From Pseudonocardia sp. N23 (GTDB lineage: Bacteria; Actinomycetota; Actinomycetes; Mycobacteriales; Pseudonocardiaceae), in assembly GCF_002583555.1 (NCBI RefSeq), contig NZ_BEGX01000114.1, forward strand, positions 560,395 to 624,394: DNA of 64,000 bases. Reading direction: 5' to 3'. Below the pieces are notes generated by a model. It made no database searches. It had not been told where the DNA came from and saw only the letters and a list, made by a program, of their open reading frames with translations. The position numbers and the translations under genes are program-made. Positions 51,007 through 60,150 of the stretch are shown here, one piece after another; position 1 is the stretch's first letter, and each line of letters opens with the position of its first letter.

Positions 51007-51750
51007 ATGGTGAGGACCCTGCTGGTCCGCGGAATGCTGGCCGGGGTCGTCGCGGCGCTGCTCGCCTTCGTCTTCGCTTGGTTCTTCGGTGAGCCGGCGC
51101 TCGACGGCGGCATCGCCTACGAGGACGCACTCTCGACGGCCGCCGGTGAGACCGACGGAGAGGCGCCGCTCGTCTCGCGCGGCACCCAGTCGACCATCGG
51201 CCTGCTCGTCGCCCTGCTGATCTACGGGGTGGCGGTCGGCGGCATCTTCGCGCTCGTCCACGGCGGCGCGCAGGGCCGGCTGTTCCGGCTCGCCCCCCGG
51301 GCGACCGCGGGTGTGCTGGCGCTGATCGGCTACGTCGTGGTCGTCCTGGTGCCGTTCCTGAAGTACCCGTCCAACCCGCCGGCATCCAGCGTCGACGACA
51401 CGATCGGGCTGCGCAGCGGCACCTTCGTGATCATGCTGCTGCTGTCGGTGGTCGCGGCGATCGTCGCGGTCGCGGTGGGGCAGCGCCTCGTCGCCCGCAT
51501 CGGCACCTGGAACGGTGTGCTCGCCGGTGCGGCGGTCTACGTCGTCATCGCGGGCATCGTCGCCGCTCTGCTGCCCGTGGTGTCGGAGACGCCGGCAGAC
51601 TTCCCCGCCGTCGTGCTCTACAACTTCCGGGTCGCGACGCTGGGCATCCACGCGGTGCTGTGGGCGGCGGTCGGGCTGCTGTTCGGCCTGCTCGTCTCCC
51701 GTGGCACCCGCAGCGCCGAGCGCCCCACCGTGGGCGCGGGCGCCGGCTGA
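51007..51750 (+). CDS. cbtA: CbtA, predicted cobalt transporter
   Basis: A 247-residue polytopic membrane protein with about five helices, starting TLLVRGMLAGVVAALLAFVF. The conserved VPFLKYPSNPPA loop and a C-terminal ALWAAVGLLFGLL-type helix match CbtA. Together with CbtB it would import cobalt. A cobalt need fits the B12-dependent mutase and adenosyltransferase elsewhere in the window. Confidence 0.9.
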   Translation: MVRTLLVRGMLAGVVAALLAFVFAWFFGEPALDGGIAYEDALSTAAGETDGEAPLVSRGTQSTIGLLVALLIYGVAVGGIFALVHGGAQGRLFRLAPRATAGVLALIGYVVVVLVPFLKYPSNPPASSVDDTIGLRSGTFVIMLLLSVVAAIVAVAVGQRLVARIGTWNGVLAGAAVYVVIAGIVAALLPVVSETPADFPAVVLYNFRVATLGIHAVLWAAVGLLFGLLVSRGTRSAERPTVGAGAG

Positions 51751-51850
51751 CGCCCGGCCGGACGAACACCCGACGGGCCACGTCGCGGCATCCTCGCCGC
51801 GGTGTGGCCCGTCGCGTTCTGCCCGACCTCCTCGTGGAAAAAGATCCCCT

Positions 51851-52921
51851 GTGACCATCTGGCCCACCTGGCTCCGCCGTGCCGGTGCCACGTCCGTGCT
51901 CGCGGTCGTCCTGCTCCCCCTCGGGACGACGACCGCGTCCGCCCACGCCGCCGGGCTCGACCCGCAGCCCGTGCTGCCCCGGGTCGTCGCTCTCGAACCC
52001 GCCGTGCCGGGCCTGGCCGTGAGCGTCGTCGAGTACGGCGCGCGGCTGCGCATCGACAACGGCACGACAGCTCCCGTCGACGTCGCGCCGGCCGGGCAGG
52101 CGCGGACCGTCGAGCCCGTCGTCGCCCCCGGCACGACCGGGCGCTGGGTCGACCCGCGCGTCACCGCCGCAGGCCGTGACGACGGACCGGGCCCCGTGGT
52201 GTGGAGCATCCCGCTCACCGTCGGCGGCACCGCCGTCGTCGTGCGCGGGGAGACGACACGGCCACCCGCCCCGTCACCGCTGCCCTGGTGGCTGCTCACC
52301 GCAGCGGTGGCGGTCGCTGCGACGATCCTCGGGTCGCTCGCGGTGCGCCGCCGCTGGGCAGCCCTCGTCGCGGGCGCCCTGTCGGTCGCCATGGCCGCGT
52401 CCTACGTCGTGCACGTGCTCGGCTCCGCACTCGCCCCCGACGGCGCCGACTACTGGCCGACGGTGTGGCGCACCGCGGGTGCCGTCGGCACGATCGCCGT
52501 CGTCGCCGCGCTGGCCGGGACGGTGCTCACGGTGGCGGGCAAGCGGTTCGGGCTGCTGTTGTGCGCCCTGTCCGGAGCCCTGCTCGTGCTGCTCACCGGC
52601 GCCGACGCCGGCAGCTTCGCCAACGCCGTCCTGCCCTTCGGCTGGGCGCCCGACCTCGACCGGGTCACCACCGCCCTGACCTTCGGCGGCGGGCTGGGCC
52701 TGTTCCTCACCGGGTTCGCGGTGCTGCGCGCCCTCACCCCGGCCGCCGACGAACCCGGCGCGTCCGGGTCCCCTGATCCCGACGGGCCCGCCGGCGCGCC
52801 CGGTCCCCCGCACGCCGGCCACCCTGCCCCGACGCCGTCCCCGGACGGTTCCGTCGAGGCGGCCGTGACCGACCGTCCCGTCACGTCCGCGCCCGCCGCC
52901 GACGCCCAGGAGTCCCGATGA
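51851..52921 (+). CDS. Membrane protein with N-terminal signal, metal-cluster neighbour
   Basis: A 356-residue protein with a signal peptide (about 1-34, ending TTTASAHAAG) and five later hydrophobic helices. Its extracytoplasmic N-terminal part (ALEPAVPGLAVSVVEYGARL then RIDNGTTAPVDV) reads like a small beta domain. The C-terminus is Pro/Gly-rich and disordered. No named family was recognised. GTG 51851 gives a normal signal peptide. It overlaps the next gene by 4 bp (ATGA). Confidence 0.7.
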   Translation: MTIWPTWLRRAGATSVLAVVLLPLGTTTASAHAAGLDPQPVLPRVVALEPAVPGLAVSVVEYGARLRIDNGTTAPVDVAPAGQARTVEPVVAPGTTGRWVDPRVTAAGRDDGPGPVVWSIPLTVGGTAVVVRGETTRPPAPSPLPWWLLTAAVAVAATILGSLAVRRRWAALVAGALSVAMAASYVVHVLGSALAPDGADYWPTVWRTAGAVGTIAVVAALAGTVLTVAGKRFGLLLCALSGALLVLLTGADAGSFANAVLPFGWAPDLDRVTTALTFGGGLGLFLTGFAVLRALTPAADEPGASGSPDPDGPAGAPGPPHAGHPAPTPSPDGSVEAAVTDRPVTSAPAADAQESR

Positions 52922-53361
52922 CCTCCCGCCCCACCACGTTCGTCGCCCGCCTCTGTGCGAGCGCGCTCCTGCTCGCCCTCGTCGCCGGTTGTGCCTCCGG
53001 CACCCATGCGCACGGCGCCGCGGCAGCCACCGCGCCGCCCGCGACCACCACCGCCGCCGCCGCGACCACCGCGGCGCCCGCGTCCCCCGTGCAGGACACC
53101 ACCGAGCGCATCACCGTCGCGTGGGCAGGCGGCCAGGCCACCGGCGACACCGGCAAGGTCGCCGTCCCGCTCGGGGCGACCGTCGAGATCGTCGTGACCA
53201 GCGACAAGGCCGACGAGCTGCACCTGCACGGCTACGACCTGTCCGCGAGGGTCCCCGCGGGGGGCACCGCGACGCTGCGGTTCGCCGCGACGATCGCGGG
53301 CGTGTTCGAGCTCGAGCTGCACGGCGCCGACCGGGAGCTCCTGCGGCTGCAGGTGGGGTGA
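52918..53361 (+). CDS. Cupredoxin-like lipoprotein
   Basis: A 147-residue lipoprotein: signal with lipobox ALVAGC, an Ala/Thr-rich linker, then a domain of about 85 residues resembling EfeO-type cupredoxins (GATVEIVVTSDKADELHLHG, AGVFELELHGADRELLRLQV). HLHGYD offers His ligands, so copper binding is plausible. It overlaps the neighbours on both sides (ATGA, TGATG). Confidence 0.75.
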   Translation: MTSRPTTFVARLCASALLLALVAGCASGTHAHGAAAATAPPATTTAAAATTAAPASPVQDTTERITVAWAGGQATGDTGKVAVPLGATVEIVVTSDKADELHLHGYDLSARVPAGGTATLRFAATIAGVFELELHGADRELLRLQVG

Positions 53362-54665
53362 TGCTGCTCGCCCACGGCGTCGGCACCCGCGGAGACCTGC
53401 CGGTACCGGTCGAGCTCGCCGCCGCCGCGGCGGGTGTCGTGCTGGTGGGCTCGTTCGTCGCGCTCGGCGTGCTCTGGACGACGCCGCGGCTGAGCGGCGG
53501 CGACGCCGGGCGGCCGGTGCCCGCGGTCGTCGCACGGATCGTCGGGTCGCCGGCGCTGCGCGGCGTCCTGCGTGCGCTCGTGCTCGTCGTCGCGGTACTC
53601 GTCGTCGTCATCGGGTTCGCCGGGCCGCCGCAGACGCCGCGCAACCTCGCGCCGTGGGTGTTCTACGTGACGTTCTGGGTGGGCCTGGTCCCGGCGTCGC
53701 TGCTGCTCGGGCCGCTGTGGCGGGTGCTCAACCCGCTGCGGACCGTCCATGCCGGGCTCGCCGCTGCGCTGCGTATCGACCCGGACCGCGGTGTGCGCGA
53801 CCTGCCCGCACGGGTCGGGCTGTGGCCCGCGGCGGTGTCGCTGGCCGCGTTCGCATGGCTGGAGCTGGTGTTCCCCGAGCCGTCCGACCCGCGCGTCGTC
53901 GGCGGGGTGATCGTCGGCTACGGGATCGTGCACGTGGCCGCGGCGCTGGTGTTCGGACGGCGCTGGTTCGCCCATGGCGACGGTTTCGAGGTCTGGTCGA
54001 CGCTGCTCGGCTCGCTCGCCCCGATCGGCCGCCGCGACGACGGAGAGCTGGTGTGGCGCACCCCGGCCGACGGTCTCGACGCCGTGCGCGGCGGACCCGG
54101 GCTCGTCGCGGTGGTGATGGTGCTGGTCGGCTCGACGGCGTTCGACGGGCTGTCACGGTCGGGCCTGTGGGCCGACTCCGTGCCCCGCGGCCCGCTGTTC
54201 GGCACCCTCGGCCTGGTCGTGGTCACGGCCGTCGTCACCGGGCTCTACCTGCTCGGCACGTGGCGGCCCGACCCGGTGCGCCGAGCCGAACCCGTCCGGC
54301 TGCCGACGGCGTTCGCGCACACCATCGTCCCGATCGCGGCGGGCTACGCGATCGCGCACTACTTCTCGCTGTTCCTGTTCGACGGCCAGCTGCCGTTCGT
54401 GCTGGCCAGTGACCCGTTCGGTGCGGGCACGGACCTGTTCGGGACGGCCGGGCGGGCGGTGGACTACTCCCTCGTCGGCACCGTCGCGATCGCCGCCGTG
54501 CAGGTCGGTGCCATCGTCGTGGGCCACGTCGTCGCCGCGGTGTGCGCGCACGACCGCGCGGTGCGGCTGTTCCCGCCTGCGATCGCGGTGCGCATCCAGT
54601 ACCCGCTGCTCGCCGCCATGGTCGTGCTGACGTGCGGCGCCGTCGCGCTGGTCCTGGCGCCCTGA
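53361..54665 (+). CDS. Polytopic membrane protein
   Basis: A 434-residue protein with about ten transmembrane helices. Similar actinobacterial proteins are sometimes called fenitrothion hydrolase subunits, but that label is weak. Conserved-looking features are NLAPWVFYVTFWVGLVPASL, GPLWRVLNPLRTVH and AHYFSLFLFDGQLPF. The ATG overlaps the upstream stop (TGATG). Its place between metal-binding proteins suggests a transport role. Confidence 0.7.
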   Translation: MLLAHGVGTRGDLPVPVELAAAAAGVVLVGSFVALGVLWTTPRLSGGDAGRPVPAVVARIVGSPALRGVLRALVLVVAVLVVVIGFAGPPQTPRNLAPWVFYVTFWVGLVPASLLLGPLWRVLNPLRTVHAGLAAALRIDPDRGVRDLPARVGLWPAAVSLAAFAWLELVFPEPSDPRVVGGVIVGYGIVHVAAALVFGRRWFAHGDGFEVWSTLLGSLAPIGRRDDGELVWRTPADGLDAVRGGPGLVAVVMVLVGSTAFDGLSRSGLWADSVPRGPLFGTLGLVVVTAVVTGLYLLGTWRPDPVRRAEPVRLPTAFAHTIVPIAAGYAIAHYFSLFLFDGQLPFVLASDPFGAGTDLFGTAGRAVDYSLVGTVAIAAVQVGAIVVGHVVAAVCAHDRAVRLFPPAIAVRIQYPLLAAMVVLTCGAVALVLAP

Positions 54666-54687
54666 CCGGCGTCCGGATCCTCCCCTT

Positions 54688-54693
54688 TAGACT
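54688..54693 (+). promoter_or_regulatory. Predicted -10 box of gene at 54701
   Basis: TAGACT lies 7 nt before the GTG at 54701, exactly as before argS. No ribosome site is present. A leaderless transcript starting inside the cluster is inferred. Confidence 0.4.
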
Positions 54694-54700
54694 CCGGCAC

Positions 54701-55246
54701 GTGCCCGGTCCCGACGCGCGTCCGTGGCGCGTCGCCGCCGTTGCCGTCGCGACGGTCGTCCTCACCCTCGCCGCCCACGTGCTCGCGGGCGGCGCCACGA
54801 TGCCGTCGCTGCCCGTCCTCGGCATCCTGGTGCTGCTCGTCGACCTGTCCGCGACGGTCGTCGGCCGCAGCCCACGCGGCCCGCTCGAGACGGGCATCGC
54901 GCTGGCGTTCACCCAGACCGTGCTGCACCTGGCGTTCACCGCCTCGACGGCATCGGTCGACCAGGCCGGACACCTGCACGTCCACTCGCACCTGACGACG
55001 CCGATGCTCGCCGGCCACGCCGCCGCCGCGCTGGCGCTCGGTGCCCTGATCAGCCACGGCGAGCAGGTCCTGCGGCGCGCGGTGCGCCGGCTGCTGCCCG
55101 TCGTCGCCACGGCGCCCTTCCGCGCCCCGGTCCGGTTCGCGCCGCGCCCGGTGCCGGTGGCCCGCGACGTCCGCGTCCGCGTCGCGACGTCCGTCTCGGA
55201 CCTGAGCAGGCGCGGCCCGCCCCGGCCGGGCCCGGCCACCGCCTGA
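54701..55246 (+). CDS. Small His-rich membrane protein
   Basis: A 181-residue protein with about four hydrophobic helices. A short loop QAGHLHVHSHLTTPMLAGH carries five His, suggesting metal binding. The C-terminus is Arg/Pro-rich. No family was recognised. GTG 54701 follows the -10 box; longer in-frame starts overlap the upstream gene. Confidence 0.65.
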   Translation: MPGPDARPWRVAAVAVATVVLTLAAHVLAGGATMPSLPVLGILVLLVDLSATVVGRSPRGPLETGIALAFTQTVLHLAFTASTASVDQAGHLHVHSHLTTPMLAGHAAAALALGALISHGEQVLRRAVRRLLPVVATAPFRAPVRFAPRPVPVARDVRVRVATSVSDLSRRGPPRPGPATA

Positions 55247-55344
55247 CCCCTCCCGCATCCGCCGGTGGGGCGGGCGTCGTGCGCCCGCCGTCCACCCCGG
55301 CCGCCACGGCCGGGTCCCACCGATGCCCCGAGAGGGATACCCCC

Positions 55345-55881
55345 ATGTCCTCGATCCTGCGCCGCGGCCTGCTCGTCGCCGCCACCGCCGCCGCCCTCGT
55401 CCTGTCCGCCTGCGGGTCCCCCGCCGCGCCCGCGGCCCCGGCCACCTCGACCGCGCCCGCGCCCACGTCCACGTCCACGTCCGGGCTCACCGTCACCGAC
55501 GCCTGGGTCAAGCCCGCCGACGCCGGCATGACCGCCGTCTTCGGCACGCTGACGGCCACCGGTGGGCCCGTCACGGTCGTGTCCGCCGCAACGTCGGCCT
55601 CGCCGCGCACCGAGCTGCACGAGGTCGTCATGAACGGGGGCGCGATGACCATGCGCCCCAAGGAGGGTGGCTTCGTCGTCGACCCCGCGGCAGCGCACGA
55701 GCTGAAGCCGGGAGGCGACCACGTGATGGTCATGGACCTCGCGTCGCCCATCCGCCCGGGCGACCAGGTCCGCGTCACGTTCACCCTGGCAGGCGGCGGC
55801 ACCGTCGAGTTCACCGCACTGGCCAAGGAGACGACCGGCGGTGAGGAGACCTACGCCGACCACGCCGGGATGAACGGATGA
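55345..55881 (+). CDS. PCuAC-type copper chaperone lipoprotein
   Basis: A 178-residue lipoprotein (lipobox VLSACG) with the PCuAC (DUF461) fold. Ligands appear as LHEVVMNGGAMTMRPKEGG followed by HELKPGGDHVMVM, matching the His/Met Cu(I) site. It would carry copper outside the membrane, often toward cytochrome oxidase. The ATG has GAGAGGG upstream. It overlaps the DyP gene (ATGA). Confidence 0.9.
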   Translation: MSSILRRGLLVAATAAALVLSACGSPAAPAAPATSTAPAPTSTSTSGLTVTDAWVKPADAGMTAVFGTLTATGGPVTVVSAATSASPRTELHEVVMNGGAMTMRPKEGGFVVDPAAAHELKPGGDHVMVMDLASPIRPGDQVRVTFTLAGGGTVEFTALAKETTGGEETYADHAGMNG

Positions 55882-57068
55882 CGGCCGTCGCTCGCCGCGC
55901 CGTACTCCTGGGTGGCGCCGCGGTCGCGGCCGGCGGGGTCGTCGCCGGGGCGGTCGCCCTGACACCCGGCCCGCCGCCTGTCGCGGTGCCTGTGCCCGGT
56001 GCCGAGACCGTCGCCTTCCACGGCGCGCACCAGGCCGGCATCACCACACCCGCGCAGGCCCACGCGGTGTTCACCGCGCTGGACCTGCGGCGCGGCAGCG
56101 GACCCGATGACGTGGCGCGGCTGCTGAGGATGCTCACCGACGACGCGGCCCGGCTCACCTCGGGCCGGCCGCCGCTGGAGGCGTCGGACCCGGAGCTGCC
56201 CGCGCTGCCGTCACGGCTCACGGTGACGTTCGGGTTCGGTCCGGGCCTCTTCGACGCGGTCGGCCGCGGCGGCGAGTGCCCGGCCGTGCTGCGTGAGCTG
56301 CCCGCCTTCGCCACCGACCGGCTCGACCCGCGCTGGTCGGGCGGGGACCTGCTGGTGCAGGTGTGCTCCGACGACCCGATGCCGCTGTCGTACGCGCTGC
56401 GCAGGCTGGTGCGCTCGGCCCGCAGCGTCGCGACGGTCCGGTGGACCCAGCGCGGGTTCGGCCCGGCCCGCGGCTCCGAACCGGCGGGGACGACGCCGCG
56501 CAACCTCATGGGTCAGCGCGACGGCACCGCCAACCCCGCGCCCGGCGCCGAGCTCGACGACGCCGTGTGGGTGCGCGAGGGTCCGGACTGGTTGCGCGGC
56601 GGCAGCATGCTCGTGCTGCGCCGTATCCGCATGGAGCTCGACACCTGGGACGACTTCGGCCGCGAGGGCAAGCACATGGCCGTCGCACGCCGTCTCGACA
56701 CCGGCGCGCCGGTCACCGGCGGCGGCGAGTTCGACGAGGTCGACCCGCGGATGGTCGACGGCCGCGGCATCCCGATCGCGATCGGGGGCGCACACGTCCT
56801 GCGTGCCACCGCCCGCGACCCGGCCGAGCGGATGCTGCGCCGCGGCTACTCCTTCGACGACGGGCCCACCGCCGACGGGCTTCCCGACGCCGGGCTGCTC
56901 TTCGCCGCCTACCAGGCCGACGCCGCCCGGGCGTTCGTCCCGGTGCAGCAGCGGCTGGCGGAGTCCGACGTCATGAACCAGTGGATCACCCATGTCGGGT
57001 CGGCGACGTTCGTGATCCCGCCGGGCTGCGCTCCGGGCGGCATGATCGGCGAAGCCCTGCTCGGCTGA
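55878..57068 (+). CDS. Tat-exported DyP-type heme peroxidase
   Basis: A 396-residue dye-decolorizing peroxidase. A Tat-like signal (ARRAVLLGG then AAVAAGGVVAGAVAL) leads the protein. The GXXDG motif is GQRDG at 212-216 (catalytic Asp215), and His306 in IGGAHVLRATARD is the likely heme ligand. EfeB-type proteins pair with EfeO/EfeU iron uptake; here it follows copper proteins instead. It ends before a 40-bp palindrome. Confidence 0.9.
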   Translation: MTAVARRAVLLGGAAVAAGGVVAGAVALTPGPPPVAVPVPGAETVAFHGAHQAGITTPAQAHAVFTALDLRRGSGPDDVARLLRMLTDDAARLTSGRPPLEASDPELPALPSRLTVTFGFGPGLFDAVGRGGECPAVLRELPAFATDRLDPRWSGGDLLVQVCSDDPMPLSYALRRLVRSARSVATVRWTQRGFGPARGSEPAGTTPRNLMGQRDGTANPAPGAELDDAVWVREGPDWLRGGSMLVLRRIRMELDTWDDFGREGKHMAVARRLDTGAPVTGGGEFDEVDPRMVDGRGIPIAIGGAHVLRATARDPAERMLRRGYSFDDGPTADGLPDAGLLFAAYQADAARAFVPVQQRLAESDVMNQWITHVGSATFVIPPGCAPGGMIGEALLG

Positions 57069-57072
57069 ACCT

Positions 57073-57112
57073 GTGAGTGGCGATGGTCGCCATGGCGACC
57101 ATCGCCACTCAC
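57073..57112. terminator. 40-bp perfect palindrome
   Basis: GTGAGTGGCGATGGTCGCCA is followed by its exact reverse complement, with no spacer, 4 bp after the DyP stop. As RNA it would fold into a hairpin with about 18 pairs. It probably ends the metal operon or is a REP-like element. Confidence 0.65.
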
Positions 57113-57203
57113 GACCCTGCCGGGCCTCGTGCGGGACGGCCGTCGCCGCCGCGTGACCCGGACACGTGATGATGGACCCGACACCCCGATGATCGGAGTC
57201 CAC

Positions 57204-59186
57204 GTGCGCCGGTTCCTCGCCCCCGCCGCGCTCCTCGCGGCGCTGGTCGTCGCCCTGCTCGCCACGATCGGTGGTGTCGCTGCGGCCGAACCGCCGTTGC
57301 GCGCCGCCGACCGGATCACCGACAACGCAGGCGCCCTCGACGCGTCGAGCCGCGCGCGGGTGGCCGACTCGATCGCACGGCTGCGTACCGACACCGGCTA
57401 CGACCTGTTCGTCGTCTACGTGCGCTCGTTCGACGGCCGCGGCGGCCAGGACTGGGCCCGTGCCACCGCCGTGCAGTCCCAGCTCGGCGAGCGCGACGTG
57501 CTGCTCGCCGTCGCGACCGGCGACCGCGCCTACGGCTACGACGTCGCCGACGGCTTCCCCGAGTCCGGCTCCACCATCGAGCGCATCCTCTCCGACCAGG
57601 TCGAGCCCCAGCTCGCCGCGGGCGACTGGGCGGGCGCCGCCACCGGCATGGCCGACGGCCTGCGCGCAGGGGGCAGCAGCGGCGTCGGGACGTTGCCGCT
57701 GGTCGTCGGTGGGGCGGTGGTCGTCGGAGGTGGGGCGTGGCTGCTCACCCGGCGCCGCCGCGCCGCCGCGCACGCCGACGCGACCGCCTCACCCGAGGGC
57801 GCGCCGCAGCAGCCATCGAGCGTGCCCGCCGATCCCTTCCCCGGCGAGGCGACCAGCGATCTCGCCTACCGGTCGAGCCAGGCGCTGCTGGCCGTCGACG
57901 ACGCCGTCCGGACCTCGGAGCAGGAGCTGTCCGCGGCCCGCGGCCACTTCGGCGACGAACCCGTCGCCCCCTTCACCGCCACCCTGGAGGCCGCGCGCGC
58001 CGACATGCTCGCCGCCTTCGAGATCCGTCAGCAGCTCGACGACGACGTCCCCGAGGACGAGCCCACCCAGCGCCGCATGCACGCCGAGATCCTGGCGCTG
58101 GCCACCGCCGCCGACGAACGGCTCGACGCCCAGGTCGAGGCCTTCGACCGGCTCCGCGCGCTGGAGGCCGACGCCCCCGGCTACGTCGAGGGCGTCGCCG
58201 CCCGGCTGGAGGCCGCCGCCGCACGCGTCGCGCCCGTCGAGGCGGCCTGGACGCAGCTGCGCACCCGGTGGGCCGCCACGGCGCTCGACCCGGTCGCCGG
58301 CAACCTCGACCAGACCCGGGCCCTGCTCGCCGATGCCCGCACCGAGATCGCGGAGGCCCGCTCGCGGCTGGCGACGCCACCGCTCGCCGTCGTCGACGGG
58401 CGCGCCGCCGAGGACGCCGTGACCCAGGCCGAGACGTTGCTCGACGGCGTCGCGCGCCGCGACCGCGAGCTCACCGAGGTCGCCGGGAGCGTCCCCGCGG
58501 CCCGTGCCGAGGTGGAACAGGACCTCGCCGAGGCGGCGGCGCTGCCGTCGGCCGACCAGGCGGTCGTCGCCCGCGCCCGCGCCGCGCTCGTCGCCTCGGC
58601 GCAGGCGTCCGCCGGCCCGACACCCGATCCCATCGCCGCCCTGCACCTGCTGCAGGAGGCCGACGCCGCGCTCGACCGCACCATCGCCGACGCCCGCGAG
58701 CAGCAGGAACGCGACCGCCGCACCGTCGCGATGCGCGATCAGGCGCTGCTGACGGCCCGCTCCGCGGTCTCGGCGGCCGAGGACTTCGTGACGACGCGCC
58801 GCGGCGCCGTGGGCACCGGGGCGCGCACCCGCCTGGCGGAGGCGCAGCGGCACCTGCAGGCGGCGTCGTCGGGCGGCGACCCGGCGCGTGCGCTGAGTGA
58901 GGCCCAGCAGGCCGAGGCGATGGCCCGTCAGGCCCTCGACCTGGCGCAGTCCGACGTCTCCCGCTGGTCCGGGCCGTCCGGCGGCGGGAGCGGGGGCGGC
59001 AGTGCCGCCATCGACCTCGGCAGCCTCGTCCTCGGCGGCATCCTGTCCGGCGCGCTCCGCGGTGGGGGCGGCGGATACGGGGGCGGTGGCTTCGGCGGGG
59101 GCGGCTTCGGCGGCGGGGGCCGGTCGCCCGGCAGCTTCGGCGGCTCCGCGACCCGCGGCCGCCGCGGCGGCGGCGGCCGCTTCTGA
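57204..59186 (+). CDS. TPM-domain membrane protein
   Basis: A 660-residue protein. A signal peptide (about 1-28) is followed by a TPM domain (about 30-150: ITDNAGALDASSRARVADSI, YDLFVVYVRSFDGRGGQDWA, YGYDVADGFP), a transmembrane helix (near 165-185), a long Ala/Glu/Arg coiled coil and a Gly-rich tail ending GRRGGGGRF. TPM proteins with such coiled coils are common in actinobacteria and of unknown role. GTG 57204 has GGAG 8 nt upstream; ATG 57189 is the alternative. Confidence 0.85.
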   Translation: MRRFLAPAALLAALVVALLATIGGVAAAEPPLRAADRITDNAGALDASSRARVADSIARLRTDTGYDLFVVYVRSFDGRGGQDWARATAVQSQLGERDVLLAVATGDRAYGYDVADGFPESGSTIERILSDQVEPQLAAGDWAGAATGMADGLRAGGSSGVGTLPLVVGGAVVVGGGAWLLTRRRRAAAHADATASPEGAPQQPSSVPADPFPGEATSDLAYRSSQALLAVDDAVRTSEQELSAARGHFGDEPVAPFTATLEAARADMLAAFEIRQQLDDDVPEDEPTQRRMHAEILALATAADERLDAQVEAFDRLRALEADAPGYVEGVAARLEAAAARVAPVEAAWTQLRTRWAATALDPVAGNLDQTRALLADARTEIAEARSRLATPPLAVVDGRAAEDAVTQAETLLDGVARRDRELTEVAGSVPAARAEVEQDLAEAAALPSADQAVVARARAALVASAQASAGPTPDPIAALHLLQEADAALDRTIADAREQQERDRRTVAMRDQALLTARSAVSAAEDFVTTRRGAVGTGARTRLAEAQRHLQAASSGGDPARALSEAQQAEAMARQALDLAQSDVSRWSGPSGGGSGGGSAAIDLGSLVLGGILSGALRGGGGGYGGGGFGGGGFGGGGRSPGSFGGSATRGRRGGGGRF

Positions 59187-59283
59187 GCACCCCACCTGCC
59201 CGGAGGCGAACGACCGGCACGGACGCGCACCCGAGTCGCGCGAGAGGGCCGCTCGTCCACCCCCCTCGCCGCGCCGGCTGCGG

Positions 59284-59769
59284 TCACCCCGGGAGCTGCC
59301 CCGCGGGCTGGCGGGTCGCGACGTCGAGCCGGTTCCAGACGTTGACCGACGCGATCGCGACGAGCAACGCCGAGAGCGCCTCCTCGTCGTAGTGGCGGGT
59401 GGCCCCGGCCCGGACGTCGTCGGGCACCGGGTCCGCGCTGTCGGCGATCCGGGTCACCGCCTCCGTCGGGGCCAGCGCGGCACGCTCGGCGTCGTCGGAC
59501 CAGGGGGCGTCGCGCCAGGCGGCGACCGCGAACAGCCGCTCGTCGGACTCGCCACCCTTGCGCAGGTCGCGCGCGTGCGTGTCGACGCAGACGCTGCACC
59601 CGTTGATCTTGCTGGCACGCAGGTGGACCAGCTCCATGGTGCGGTGGTCGACGCCGTGGCCCTCGGTCGACGCGCTGAGCGCGAGGAGGGCCTTCATCGT
59701 CGCCGGCAACGTCATGACGGGATGGGTCATGCGGGCCCGGGCGGTGTGCGGGTGGGCCATGGTCGTCAC
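59284..59769 (-). CDS. AhpD-like carboxymuconolactone decarboxylase protein
   Basis: A 161-residue CMD/AhpD-family protein. The redox pair is in INGCSVCVDTHARD (CxxC followed by xxH), the peroxidatic signature. The N-terminus includes TLPATMKALLALSASTEG. GTG 59769 is chosen because GGAGG lies 5 nt upstream. It probably acts in peroxide or alkylhydroperoxide defence. Confidence 0.88.
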   Translation of the reverse strand: MTTMAHPHTARARMTHPVMTLPATMKALLALSASTEGHGVDHRTMELVHLRASKINGCSVCVDTHARDLRKGGESDERLFAVAAWRDAPWSDDAERAALAPTEAVTRIADSADPVPDDVRAGATRHYDEEALSALLVAIASVNVWNRLDVATRQPAGQLPG

Positions 59770-59849
59770 GGTTGCCTCCGGGGGTCGGTCACACCGGCGC
59801 GTCGCGCGCCGTCACTGATGTGACGGACCGCGACGGAGGCATGTGACCG

Positions 59850-60074
59850 ATGGACCCAGCAGTGGACGCAGGAGTGGACGCAGGAGACGCGCTCGCCCGG
59901 CGATTCGAGGAGCACCGCCCGACCCTGCGCGCGGTGGCCTACCGGATGCTCGGCTCGACCGCCGAGGCCGAGGACGCCGCCCAGGAGGCGTGGCTGCGGC
60001 TGCAGCGCTCGGGCGCCGACGGGATCGACGAGCTCGCCGCGTGGCTGCGCACTGACCGCCGACGATGCGCGTGA
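59850..60074 (+). pseudogene. Truncated ECF sigma factor (region 2 only)
   Basis: A start codon with GGAGG upstream opens a clear ECF sigma region 2 (HRPTLRAVAYRMLGSTAEAE then DAAQEAWLRL). Homology stops after DELAAWLRT near 60,046 and the frame ends DRRRCA, about 74 residues, without region 4. The coding sequence abuts a LacI fragment on the opposite strand, so a deletion or rearrangement junction lies there. Confidence 0.8.
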
Positions 60075-60150
60075 ACAGGGTCTCTGCGGCGATGCGTCCG
60101 ATCGCCGTCGGGTCCTGGGCCACGACGGTGACGCCGGGGGAGGTCATGTC
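60050..60150 (-). pseudogene. LacI-family regulator C-terminal fragment
   Basis: The minus strand encodes ADMTSPGVTVVAQDPTAIGR then IAAETLFTRI, the end of a LacI-type ligand domain. No HTH or N-terminal part is present. It is cut on both sides. Confidence 0.65.
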
